Assembly: GCA_963920575.1 (NCBI GenBank)
Contig: OY986969.1
Span: 1,622,001-1,686,000, forward strand
From: Narthecium ossifragum
Taxonomy: Eukaryota; Streptophyta; Magnoliopsida; Dioscoreales; Nartheciaceae
DNA length: 64,000 bases
Reading direction: 5' to 3'
This document shows, one piece after another, positions 24,338 to 35,065 of the stretch. A program made the position numbers and the translations under genes. The notes below the pieces were generated by a model. It was not told the origin of the DNA. It worked only from the letters and a program-made list of their open reading frames with translations, and ran no database searches. How positions within the stretch are numbered: position 1 is the first letter of the stretch; each line of letters opens with the position of its first letter.

Positions 24338-25069
24338 CGATCTCCGATCCACCACCGACGCCGCCCCCAAATGGCAACGATGAGAAGCTAGCTCACCTAA
24401 GAAGCAAAGGAGCTAAGCTAGCAAGAGAGCTGAGAAGGGAAAGGAACCACCTTTGCCATTTAGAGACATGGATGGTTGGCGTCGTAACCCTAGCTATAGT
24501 TAGTAGAGTTCTGGAGAGAGAGAAAGGCGAGTTATCCTACGGGCGAGAGGGGGGGCCTTGGGTTGGCGTGGTGGGATGGTGAAAAGAGCGGGGGATTTGA
24601 CGGGCGGCATTGATGAGGGGACACGTGTCGGGTGAGGGAGTGGGGGAAGAATGTAGGTTACGCTGCTCCCTCGCCGCTTCGGACAATCGCGTGACTTAAC
24701 CTTGGACCGACGTGACTGCCTCGAGATTGTAAAAGCATCTGATGTAATAAACAACACACAAGAAAAAATTTTGGGAAGGGGAACTCGAAATTTTTGTTCT
24801 TTTAGAATATAAGTCAAGTGATCAAGTCCATTATTTCTTATCAGCTTAAGCTCTCGAGACAATACTAAAATAGGGTTTTTGAGTTGGAATTTCTTATACA
24901 TCGGTCCGCTTAATTTTTAAGAAAGATTGGAATCTAAGATTTTGCTCTTTTAGATTATAATTTTTGTGATCAAATTGGCAGTTTCTAGTCAATTTAAGCT
25001 TTCGGGCCTGTATCAAAGCTGAATTCAAACTTTATATACATCAATATGTTTAACTTTTAAGGTGGTACA
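24338..25069 (-). promoter_or_regulatory. Upstream region of SEP3
   Basis: The sequence before the SEP3 start contains a CT/GA-rich leader (about 24500-24560), then GC-rich DNA to about 24720. No other gene is present. The 133-codon frame at 24500-24901 on minus has no family resemblance. Confidence 0.45.
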
Positions 25070-25246
25070 GGGCGTTTGGTTAGGGGTTAAGGATGGGGGT
25101 AAGGGTAGGAATAGGGATAAGGGTAAATGTAATGATGAAAGAATAATAGAAAAAGTAAAGAAGAAGATGGTAGGTGAAAAGGACAAAAAGTGACGGACCC
25201 CATTTAACTCTAACCCTAACCCCACCTTTAACCTCCAACCAAACAC
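25070..25246. mobile_element. Tourist-like MITE
   Basis: Short element with ends GGGCGTTTGGTTAGGGGTTA and, on the other strand, TGTGTTTGGTTGGAGGTTAA. G-rich 'ggggttaagg' sequence inside the left end is mirrored by C-rich sequence inside the right end. The target-site duplication is not clear, so borders are approximate. Confidence 0.5.
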
Positions 25247-26301
25247 AGATATCGGGCTTAATCTTTTGGAGCGATCCTAAGAAAGTTTCTTCATTCCACC
25301 TATTAAATTTATCGGATAGTTTGGTTGCTTTTGAAATGCTTTTTTTTGTATAAAAAGTAATTTCTGCTAAGAAAATACTGATCTAGGATAAATATCGATA
25401 GACTATATCCACATACATAATTGTGAGGTTAAAGTTCGTTCATGGTGTATAAGCAAATGTCATGAGTTTAAACTATGTATTTATTGTCGCTCTTTTAATT
25501 AAATATTTCAGTTCTTTTATGGTATCAGAGCAGGGGCGGCCCTGAGTTTTTCTGGGCTCAAGGCGGGAGATAAAAACATGACCCCGTATTTTCTAAAATA
25601 CATTAAAAAAAAGTTCACTCCCAATACAAACTTTAAGATAAACATATATTATTGAAAAAAAGCATAACACTGTAATTCATTAAATAGAAAAACCACTTTG
25701 TCACGCCAAATATAATTTAGCAATCTCAATACAATTTAACAAAATAGTATATTATATTTAAATGAAAATAGAAAACTTACAAAAACCAAATCTGTTACTA
25801 CTTAAAAATCACCCTCCTTACTTTCTTGGCCGTAAAAGTTTCAACCAAACTTGTGTGGTCAAGTTTGTCAACCAATTCCTTTTCAATCGATAAAGATAAA
25901 AAGAATTTTTTTTAATAAAACTTAGGAAACTTTTTTATCCTCCATGTTAAAATACCAACTGTCCCAAAAGCTTAAGTACATGGGAAAATTATTAATGTAT
26001 ATGCACTTATAAACCAAAAAAAAACTGCTTTTCTCATCATATACATAGCAATTAGCAAACCCTTGTAATAAGAAGACACTACTTCTTACAAAAAATTAAG
26101 GTTGATTATTCCTGCTATATAGATCTCTAGGACTCCGCCATTCTTTGCATGATCCGAATGCATAATGCCATCAAATAGATTCATGGGCGGTAACTATGAA
26201 CTTAATTGCTTTGAGTTAATGTTGTGGCAAAATTAAGGAAGTATAGCAATTAGAAAGGAGAGTTTTTTGGTAATGTGATAGATTTACCAAAAGATCAACT
26301 A
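25247..26301. other. Intergenic, repeat-derived
   Basis: AT-rich. It contains 'tggtatcagagcaggggcggccctgag' near 25520, a mix of a primer-binding-like string and a hAT-like terminus, but no matching second end was found. No gene is seen. Confidence 0.4.
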
Positions 26302-26499
26302 GCCCCCGTTTGGTTCGGGTTGGGGTTAGGGTTAAGGGGGCAAGGGGAATATGAGGTTAGAAAAAGTGAGGGTAATAAAAAATAGAGAAGAACGTGATAG
26401 GTGGAATAGTAGTAATCCCGTAATCATTGTTTTGGTGTTTGATAAAAAAATAAGAATAAAGTGAGGATAACCCTCTTAACCCCGTTGCCAAACAAGGGC
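26302..26499. mobile_element. Tourist-like MITE, 198 bp
   Basis: The left end GCCCCCGTTTGG pairs with right end CCAAACAAGGGC (10 of 12 complementary). Flanking trinucleotides are cta and tta, close to the TTA/TAA duplication of PIF/Harbinger elements. Subterminal GGGGTTAGGGTTAAGG is mirrored near the right end. Confidence 0.6.
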
Positions 26500-27282
26500 T
26501 TAATGTTTGTAAGCCAATTTTGGTAGCAAAAGTGCTTAGTCATTTTAATAATAGTTGGACAGGCAAAAGGTCCTCAGAATAATGTATGAATGGAGACACA
26601 TCGGATTATAAAGTTTAGTTCATTCCCATAATCCTCTCTCTAGGTTTCTCCATGTCTCTCTCATAAAAGTAGTATGAGAGAAAGGGAAATAAGAAATGAA
26701 GAACTAAACACATGGTTTTGAAAGCTATAGGTGATGAAATCTCATCAAATCACCGAAAGAAGAGACGCAAGTAATTCATAAGGACATACCACTACTGGTT
26801 CTAACAGATCCTAGATAGCTAGATATTGGAACCATTTAGATTACCTAAGATCAGGCCATAATCAAACCGTTTTAATCTCGAGTCAAGACGGACATAATTA
26901 ATTCATATATAAATGCGCCTTTAAATTCTTTGATCGATCGTGTATCACCCGGATTATCTTTATTTTTTAAATTAAATATTCTTGTACTTTATTCTACAAC
27001 TTTTCAATTACAGAAAAGAGTTTACACCCTCCAATCGTCTATGTAAAATTCTTGAAAAGACATATATATATATTATCCTTATATAATATGATGATTATAA
27101 GTTAATATTCTGTTGTTCTATGTGGAGCTTACGCGAAGAGGATTATCCTACATGGAGCCTACGTGGAGAGGGTAGTAGGGGAAGATGGAAGTTAGTGAGG
27201 AGAGAGAGAGGGTTAGTGAGGAGTTATTTGGAGAGGTGAGGAGAGAGAGGATGATTACCCTGTCAGTGGTAGTAGGTTTACT

Positions 27283-27355
<73 letters not shown>

Positions 27356-28936
27356 TATAAACAAACGTGGCTCCGACGCACCAAATGAAAGCATTATCTT
27401 GCATGCTTGCCCAACATCGCACGTGCCGGTCTCTATCTCGCCATCACTATCGATCGATCCTCCACAGCTAACGTTCGGCGTCTCCCCAGAACTCTCCGAC
27501 TAACCGGATCCCACGACGGTGGTCCCGATGCGGAGCGGGGATGAAGTAAAGAGGAGGAGTAGGTTAAGAAAAAGTGTCCGGCATGGCGGCGAAGGAACCG
27601 GGGGGGCACGTGGGCATGCAGTATGGTTCTTAGTACTCGGGCTTTAAGGATGTCACGTCGCGTGTCCCACCTCGCCACCCTACTTCTCCCTCACGTACCA
27701 TCACAAAAGCTACGCTAGATCGAATTCTTATCCCCGAAGCTCATCAAAATCTACTCTCATTTCCTCTCTCTAGAACACCCTATTATCTCTCTCTCTCTCT
27801 CTTCATATGTCTAAATGCTTTGTGTACAACAATGGCAGACATGCATATCAAAGAGTCTTTCTGTTGCCCACGGCCAATTCACGTACTCAGTGCTCTCTCT
27901 CTCTCTCGCTTCATGCAAAAGTCTGCTGTATATATAACGGAACACAAGCTAGTAGTCCCTCTAAAAAAACAGTAGCTTAATTTGAATCTAATGCTAGCCA
28001 ACAAATAGTACTAGCTAGTACTTCCTGTCTCTCTGATCTCTCTCTAGCTAGCAGAGAATTATTCTCGTATCCAGTGGCCCAGAACAAAAGGATCTCTCTC
28101 TAGCTCTTTCTCTCTCTACATGAGAAAGACCGGTGTACAGATGGGGTTATTTAGGTGGGTGTATGTCTCGTAGCAAAGGCTAGTGGTCCTGCATAGAGCA
28201 ATGATCCAAACAAGTACAGGCCAGGGGTATGATGCAAACGAAATATCTTTAGGCAACGTTTAATTGTCTTAATTGGTTTGAATCGATGGATGGATCCACT
28301 GTGATCTTGGATAGATCCAAGATACAAACATAACCAAAAAACACTAGAATTTCATTTTGATAAATTCTCTACATCACATCATGATTGTCTCCGTTTTCTC
28401 GCGTCGCCACCGACTCTCATGTGGAGGAAAAAAAAACCCAATAATTGTGACTGGACATCGTTCCCTCCCTCTATTCTAAGCATCAATATAAAGTGGTCGG
28501 TTTAAAAATCTGCTAATTTGTATGTTCATCCTGCAATATTAACGCGGTGGAGAAGAACGATGGATCTGCTTTTCGATGAGGACGAAGAAGGTGATGGAAA
28601 GAGGAGCAGCGGGAGAGATGGAGCATGGAGAAGACGGCCGGGGGAAACGATTTAAAAGGCCCCATAATCTCTATCTTCTATGCTTAATATATATTTCACT
28701 GCGTCTCCGTCTTCTTTATCTCTGTATCTCTCAGAAGCTCTCATGCATATATGTATCGATTGAAACTAAATATAATCATGGTAATTGGAGTATTCGGCTA
28801 TATAGCAACGTTCATTAATCAATCACCAATCTGTCCTTGTTCTTCCTTAGTGTTATTGCATGAACTGATCAATTAAAAGGAGCTTGTTTTATTTAGGCTA
28901 ATGGTATACGATATTTAAGCTTGTTTTATTTAGGCT
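26500..28936. other. Intergenic, no gene recognised
   Basis: Mixed sequence holding a purine-rich stretch (27180-27250), an (AT)n array, CT-rich blocks (27780-28110) and short unrelated frames. No domain or conserved protein was recognised. Confidence 0.55.
27285..27353. repeat. (TA)n microsatellite, about 69 bp
   Basis: About 34 TA dinucleotides following a purine-rich (GAGGAGAGAGAG) stretch. Confidence 0.95.
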
Positions 28937-28953
28937 AATGTATAGTTTCGCAT
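28937..28953 (+). repeat. Target-site duplication, left copy (LINE)
   Basis: The 17-mer aatgtatagtttcgcat is repeated exactly at 33371-33387, directly after the poly-A of the LINE. Confidence 0.95.
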
Positions 28954-29286
28954 AGCAGTGGTGGCGGGAGCTGTAGTTTAAATAGATTTGCATCGTTAGC
29001 CATTCCGGATTTCACTAAAGATAAGCCATCGGAGAAGCCTGCGGAAGAGGATTTGGCTACTGGGCATGAGGAAAGCTTCCAACGCCTTAAGCAAGCCTTT
29101 GAAGCACAGGAAGGAGAGCCTATGGCAGTTGTGACGGAAGGAAACCAGACGCCTATCCATGTCTCTCTTGTGGAGGATGATGATCTACCGCTTGCGAACT
29201 TGATGGTGAAGATTGGGCAGAAAAAGAGAAGATGTGTTTTCCCGCCAGACGAGCAACTGGCGCTAGACACCTCGGTGATTAAATGA
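28954..29286 (+). pseudogene. LINE ORF1 C-terminal fragment
   Basis: The open frame ends ...DTSVIK and lacks its N-terminal part because the element is 5'-truncated. Its stop codon overlaps the ORF2 start in the four bases ATGA (29283-29286). No zinc-knuckle motif is visible in the remaining part. Identity as ORF1 is inferred from its position before ORF2 in a LINE. Confidence 0.7.
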
Positions 29287-32200
29287 ACTGCTTATTTTGG
29301 AATTGCCGAGGGGCTGGGCCTAGACGTGTGGTCAGGTCCTGTCATCGTTTTTTCTCTAACCATAGAATTTCTCTTTTATTCCTACTGGATGTTCTAGTTG
29401 ATGACAAGAAGCATAACTGGATACAGAGGAAGTTAGAACAAAACTGGAATAGCTTTCTCTTGCCATGTAGGGGAAGACATGGAGGTATTTTGGCTCTGTG
29501 GAGAGTGGATATAGGTAGAGTCTCATTCACCTACTGGTCCTCGCAAGCTATTCATGGGGTAGTTTCGAGTCCAATTTTTGGACATGTGGCAATCTCGGCG
29601 GTGTATGCTGCTACAAGATACTCTCTGAGGCGAGAGTTGTGGGATGCTTTGTCTAGAGCTGAGAAAGTTGACCTGCCGCACTTAATTGGTGGAGATTTCA
29701 ATACTATTTTATCGGCAGAGGAAAAACGGGGAGGATCTTCTTTTTCGTTTGGTGTTGCTGAGAGTGAGTTTCTTCAATATATATGCTTGAATGGTTTGGA
29801 AGACTTAGAGTTCGTGGGGTCCAAATTCACCTGGACCAATCGTCAAGGTAGTGGGGGTAAGATTCTAAAGAGGCTTGATAGGGTGTTATGCAACGCCAAG
29901 TGGAAGGATCGTCTACCTGGAACTTCTGTCAGACACCTTCCGAAGATTGGTTCTGACCACTCACCGTTGTTGGTACTCTGTGATAAAACACCTAAATTGT
30001 ATGGCAGTGGCACGTTCAGGCTGGAACATAGCTGGATTTCCAAGCCTGAGTTCTCTGAGGCGGTGGGAAGAGCTTGGAGGTTCCCTTGTAGGGGATCCAA
30101 ACAATTTCAGTTTGCTACGAGAATTAAAGCTATTAAGAGGGTGGTCAAAGGATGGGATAGGAGGAGCAGAGCAACTGATATGTTTGGCACTGGGAGAAAG
30201 ATTGAGGAATACTTGGGTAATCTCTATAAACTGGAAGAGGAGGGGGTATTAACAGATGAAGATGATATTTGTCTGCGTCAGCTAGAGGGACAATGGGAAC
30301 GTTTGATGCTGGTGCAAGAAGCACGGGCTGCTCAATGGGCACGTAAGGAATGGCTTCTGTCTGGTGATCGAAATTCTGGTTTCTTTCATTAGTTAGTGAG
30401 AACAATGGCACATAAGTCTAAAATAAGAGAAATTGTGGCCGAGTCTGGGGAGGCTTTCATAGATCCAAAGGGCATTGGCTTGGTGTTACAACAACACTAC
30501 GAGAAGGTTTGGGGTGACGATGGTATGGTCCCTGTTAATTTGCTGTCTGAGCTACCTTCTATTAGTAACATATGGAAGGACTGGTTGGTTGAAGAGGTTA
30601 CTTTAGAGGAAATTAAGAGCACAGTTTTTAACCTTGGGAAGAATAAATGTCCAGGCCCCGATGGTATACCTGTAGAATTTTTCATTGCTAACTGGAATAT
30701 TGTGGGAGAGGATTTCAGTGAACTGGTCAGTAACTTCTTTCGATATGGCAAGATCCCTCCGGCATGGAATGAGACCTTTATCTCCTTGGTGCCCAGATGC
30801 AAATTTCCGAGAAGAGTTAAAGAGTTTCGACCCATCAGCCTATGTAATGTTGGGTATAAGGTTATAACTTCAATTCTTGCGGCTAGGCTGAAAGTTGTTT
30901 TAGAAGATTTGGTTGGCCTGGAGCAGTCAGCATTCATTGAGGGCAGGAGTATTCTTGATAGTATTGATGTAGCTCAAGAGATACTTCACTCCATGGCAGT
31001 GGCCCCTAAATCTAGAAGCCTCATGGTTCTAAAAGTTGATCTCATGTCAGCTTATGATAAGGTTAACTGGAATTTTCTGGAGGCAATCATGGTGAGAATG
31101 GGTTTCCATTCACAGTGGATAGGATGGGTGATGACTTGTGTGAGAGGCTCTATGTTTTCATTCATTGTTAATGGAGGCGTCCATGGAAGAGTCAAGCCAA
31201 AGTGTGGTATCCGGCAAGGAGATCCGATGTCCCCCTACTTGTTTGTTCTAGTGCAGGAAGTGTTGTCTAGAATCCTTGATGCACCTGGAGCTGGTCTCGA
31301 AGGTCTTCAGTTCAAGAATGCGGAGGTTAAGGTTTCTCACCTCCTCTATGCCGATGATTGTTTGATTGTTTCTCGGGCTACCTGTATGGAGGCTAGAGTG
31401 CTTAGGCTGAAGCTAACACGTTTTAAGATGTTATCTGGCCTTGAGATGAACCCTGTGAAGTCTAGCATAAGATTCTCTAAGAAGGTCCAAAAGCAGAGGA
31501 GGAGTGCAATTTGTGGGATTCTGAATGTGAGGGTGGCTAAAGGTAGCTGGAGGTATTTAGGTGCACCAGTTAGTGAGAAGAAGTTGAGAGCTAAGGATTT
31601 TGCACCATTGGTTGAGAAGATGGCCAGCAAGGTGTTAGATTGGCAAAGAAGAAGAATATCTGAGGCTGGAAGAGTGATATTGCTTAAATCGGTTCTTCAG
31701 AGCATACCAGTCTATGCTATGTTCACTGCGAATATTCCTTGCAAGGTTATTCGCCAGATGGAACAAGTTTGTAGATCTTTTTTGTGGCAAGGTAAGAGAT
31801 CGGGATTCAGCTTGGTTGCTTGGGAGGAGGTATGTAAACCCAAAGAGCTTGGGGGCTTAGGCTTGAAGGATTTTTCTCTGTGGCAAAGGGCGCTGAAGAC
31901 GAAGAGGGCTGCGACGTTCTTGGAGGAGGAGGAGACTATTTGGACTAGATTTGCAGCTGCGAAGTATCATTGGATAGGTAAACTCCCGCTGATTTCAAAG
32001 AACATGGCTTCCTCTCATTGGAAATCTGTCTGCAAAGCTATGGGTGACTTGAGGTTGGGATTGAAGTGGATCCCAGGGCAGGACAGCATGGTTAATGTTT
32101 TGCAGGACATATGGGTTTTGGATGAGGCTTTAGATATGAACACTACTATCAGCAAAGATTGATTGGAGAATCTAAAGGTGGGTGACCTGATGAACAAGCA

Positions 32201-33284
32201 CGGGTGGAATAAGGAGCTAATAATGGAATTATTCCCCCGGGACATAGCCAGAGCAATTGTGGCCTTACCATTACAGAGGAATCAGCTAGACAAGGTAACC
32301 TGGGAATACAATGGAGCAGGGCATGTTACAGTGTCCTCAGCTTATAATCTGTTAGTCCAGAAGTGTAGACCTAGTTGGAATTATGATGAAGAGGTGAATT
32401 GGAAGAACTTGTGGAGACTCCCAGCTGGGCCTAGAATCAAACAATTTCTGTGGAAAGCGGTGAAAGGCAAGCTCCCAGTTCGAGATATGCTATGGAGGTT
32501 CTGTTTTACATCAGAAAGGAGCTGTCCTAAATGTGGAGATACTGTTGAATCTGTGAAGCATGTCCTGTTTGATTGCCCACATACGAGGGAGTTGATTAAT
32601 ACCCTTCTGATGGAGCTGGGGGTAGGCAATTGTGGCTGGAATGCTGATCATCTTTTAGGGATGATTTTCCGATCTTCTAGCCAACCAGGAGTGCTTAAAC
32701 TGAAAGCTTTTGTGAGCTATGGATTATGGGTTGCTTGGAAGGATCGCAATCGGAGAATTTTTGATAGTGAAGGGGAGACTCCAGATGTCTTAGCACGTAG
32801 AGTGAAGGGGTTAGCAGAGGAATACTTGATCTGTTTAGAAAAGAGAAGGAAGGTGAAGCCGGCAAATGCTTCTCATGATCTTTGGATTTATAGGGTTGAT
32901 GCTTCTTTTGGTGTGGCAACAAGGGATGCGGCTGTAGCGGTAGTAGAGGATGATGGCCTAGGAAGATGCTGCTGGGCTAAGGGAGAGGTAGCAATGGCTA
33001 GACATACTTTTGAAGCTGAGGCTATAGCTATTATGAAAGCCCTGTTTTGGGCCAGGGAGAGACAACGCAGCAAGATTATCATTGAATCAGATGCTCGTGA
33101 TGTGGTGGAGGTGTTTGAGGGCACCAAAATTTGGCCTAGAGAGATGGAGAATATTGCCAAGCAGGTTTGGAAGTTGGTATTGGACTTTGAATCTGTCGTA
33201 TTCCTAGCTGTTCCTAGATGTTCTAATGTCATGGCTGACAGAGTTGCTAAGTGGTGCAAAGCTAATGACATCAGTTTTGCTTGA
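29283..33284 (+). pseudogene. LINE ORF2 (endonuclease-RT-RNase H), two nonsense codons
   Basis: One continuous frame interrupted by TAG at 30390-30392 and TGA at 32160-32162. Before the first stop is an apurinic endonuclease-like domain: start MNCLFWNCRGAG, central IGGDFNTIL, C-terminal SDHSPL. Next comes reverse transcriptase with GPDGIPVEFF, GIRQGDPMSPYLF and the catalytic LLYADD (about 31.35 kb). After the second stop is a zf-RVT region (FLWKAVKGKLPVRDML, CPKCGD..HVLFDC), then an RNase H domain with its acidic residues in RVDASFG, EAEAIAI, ESDARDVVEVF and NVMADRVAKW. The C-terminal RNase H places it with plant L1 elements that acquired this domain. Frames on both sides of each stop stay in register, so the lesions are point changes. 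Confidence 0.93.
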
Positions 33285-33370
33285 CAACAGGAGGAGGACT
33301 GATGCTCTAACTCGTTGCTGTAAATAATGTTTAGCTCTTTGAGCTCAATTCATCAAAAAAAAAAAAAAAA

Positions 33371-33387
33371 AATGTATAGTTTCGCAT
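33371..33387 (+). repeat. Target-site duplication, right copy (LINE)
   Basis: Exact match to 28937-28953, immediately after the poly-A. Confidence 0.95.
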
Positions 33388-34126
33388 CGGATATGATCTA
33401 GAGGAGACCCCACTGTGGAGTTAGAGATCCACGAAGGAAGCATGCATGTGAAGGTAGTGGTCCAAGATAATGTAACGGTGCGCCGCAGGTATCATTTATC
33501 TCAAATTACCTGTCACCGATCGGAACCATCGAATTGATCAAAAAAGTTATCTCTCTCTATATCCTGCGTCCGTAGCCGTCGCCGTCGCCGGTGAGATACC
33601 TGATGGCGAGCAAATTAAGAATCTAAACAAACTCGGAACATTTTATGGTTCGCTGTGGTTTACATTGTCTTTACAAGATGGATCACTGAAGGATGATCAC
33701 CATACAAATATAAACAACATAGGCGTTTTGACACCAAATGTTTGAGAACGTGAACTATAACATAATGATTAATTTTCTATAATCATTAAAAAACAACATA
33801 CGTCTATATCTATGGAATTAGAGCTATAATGAGGTTTTTTGGATTATTGGCTCTATGGAATATTGGACTCGTTAGCTACAAGGAATGCTTGTGGTGTCGA
33901 GTGGCGGCCGGAGACCATCCATCATCTATTCTTTGATTAATTGCTCACATGTATGAGAGGTTGGTCGATTTTGGATCGGTTTTTTGTTGGGCACAGGTGA
34001 ATATATGGAATGCTGCATGAAGCTTGTTATCTTTGTTGGGTAAGAATTCATCAAGGAAAAAAGAAAAAGAAAAAACGACGGTAGCTTATGCTCTCTGGAT
34101 TTTTTGGAAGGCACAGTGTACGTCTA
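33388..34126. other. Intergenic, no gene recognised
   Basis: AT-rich, with no conserved frame. The remnant 'cgccgtcgccggtgag' near 33575 is a short GC patch only. Confidence 0.5.
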
Positions 34127-34129
34127 TTA

Positions 34130-35062
34130 GCCCTCGTCTGATTTAGGGATAAAGGGATAACCCCACTTTATCCCGCTTATCCTCACTTTTTATCCAAATA
34201 TCAAAGTAACAATTACAGGGTTATCATTATTCCACGTATCCCATTCCTCTCTACTTTTTCTTACCCCCATTCCTTAACCCCATTTTTTCTAACCCCATCT
34301 AACCTGTTGGGGAATCTGAGGGGTCCCGACAATGCCGGCGATACGCTAGATAGATACGGGGATGTCGCAGCGGAAGAGAAACAACCAAACCACAAAGAAA
34401 AGGGAAAAAGTGAAGACAATGATTTACGTGGAAAAACCTACCAGCAACAACTAGAAGGAAAAAACCACGGGCATCAGAGGAAATCTTCACTATGAGAGAG
34501 AGATTACAAAGCCCAAACCCTAGCAAAGACAAAGAGATCTCTCTCTAGGGTTGCCTACTCTCACACCTCTCACAATCCTCTCAACAACATCTCTACCACA
34601 AAGAGAAACCCTAAAAGCACCATATTTAAAGCCTCCAATGAATACAAATCCGGATTAAATCTGAGCCATCGGATTTGCCCATCCAATAGAGATGGATCGA
34701 TCCCACTCAAGGGAAGGATCGATCCTTGTATGCACGAGATCGATGAATTCCAAAATCCCGAGTCGGATCGATCCTACTATGTAGGAGTGATCGATCCGTC
34801 CCTCAAAATCTCAGCATCCCGAAGAAGGATCAATCCAACCTTGACCTTCACAAATAGGTGCTCTCTGTCTCTTTGTTTTCCGAGTAGGATCGATCCCTCT
34901 TGGAAAGATGGATCGATCCGCCGATAAATATCAAAGAGCGATCGATCCTTCTCTTAAAGAAGGATCGATCCTACTGCTGCTGCCGCCATTCATGGGAGGA
35001 AAAATCAACATAACCCTATCCCCATTAACCCCACATTTTCCAACTCCATATCAAACGCAGGC
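34130..35062. mobile_element. Tourist-like MITE split by a solo LTR
   Basis: Left end GCCCTCGTCTGATTTAGGG and right end read on the other strand GCCTGCGTTTGATATGGAG form the inverted termini. A perfect TTA duplication flanks the element (34127-34129 and 35063-35065). Its C-rich interior ('taaccccat', 'ccccattaacc') is continuous across the embedded LTR. Without the LTR and one duplication the MITE is about 220 bp. Confidence 0.75.
34305..35010. mobile_element. Solo LTR nested in MITE
   Basis: Begins TGTTGGGGAATC and ends AAAATCAACA (TGTTG/CAACA inverted termini). A perfect 5-bp duplication taacc lies on both sides (34300-34304 and 35011-35015). There is no internal coding region, hence a solo LTR of 706 bp. 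Its right half is studded with the palindrome ggatcgatcc and close variants. Confidence 0.82.
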
Positions 35063-35065
35063 TTA

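Larger units (their letters stand above)
28954..33370 (+). mobile_element. L1-type LINE, 5'-truncated, recent insertion
   Basis: Non-LTR retrotransposon of 4.4 kb bounded by a perfect 17-bp target-site duplication and ending in a poly-A tract (33355-33370), the signature of target-primed reverse transcription. It carries the tail of ORF1 and an entire ORF2 with endonuclease, reverse transcriptase, zinc knuckle and RNase H domains. The left border falls inside ORF1, so it is a 5'-truncated copy. Two in-frame stop codons make ORF2 non-functional, but the exact duplication and otherwise open frames imply a young insertion. It sits between the SEP3 and gammaCAL genes. Confidence 0.93.

Noticed and set aside
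24149..24370. Longer SEP3 start 11 codons upstream
   Set aside because: The upstream codon is TTG, not ATG, and MGRGRVEL is the conserved family start.
25515..25545. tggtatcagagc primer-binding-like string plus hAT-like terminus
   Set aside because: No LTR end precedes it and no matching second terminus was found downstream.
27433..27678. 81-codon Arg-rich frame on minus
   Set aside because: Composition-driven frame in a GC-richer patch, with no domain.
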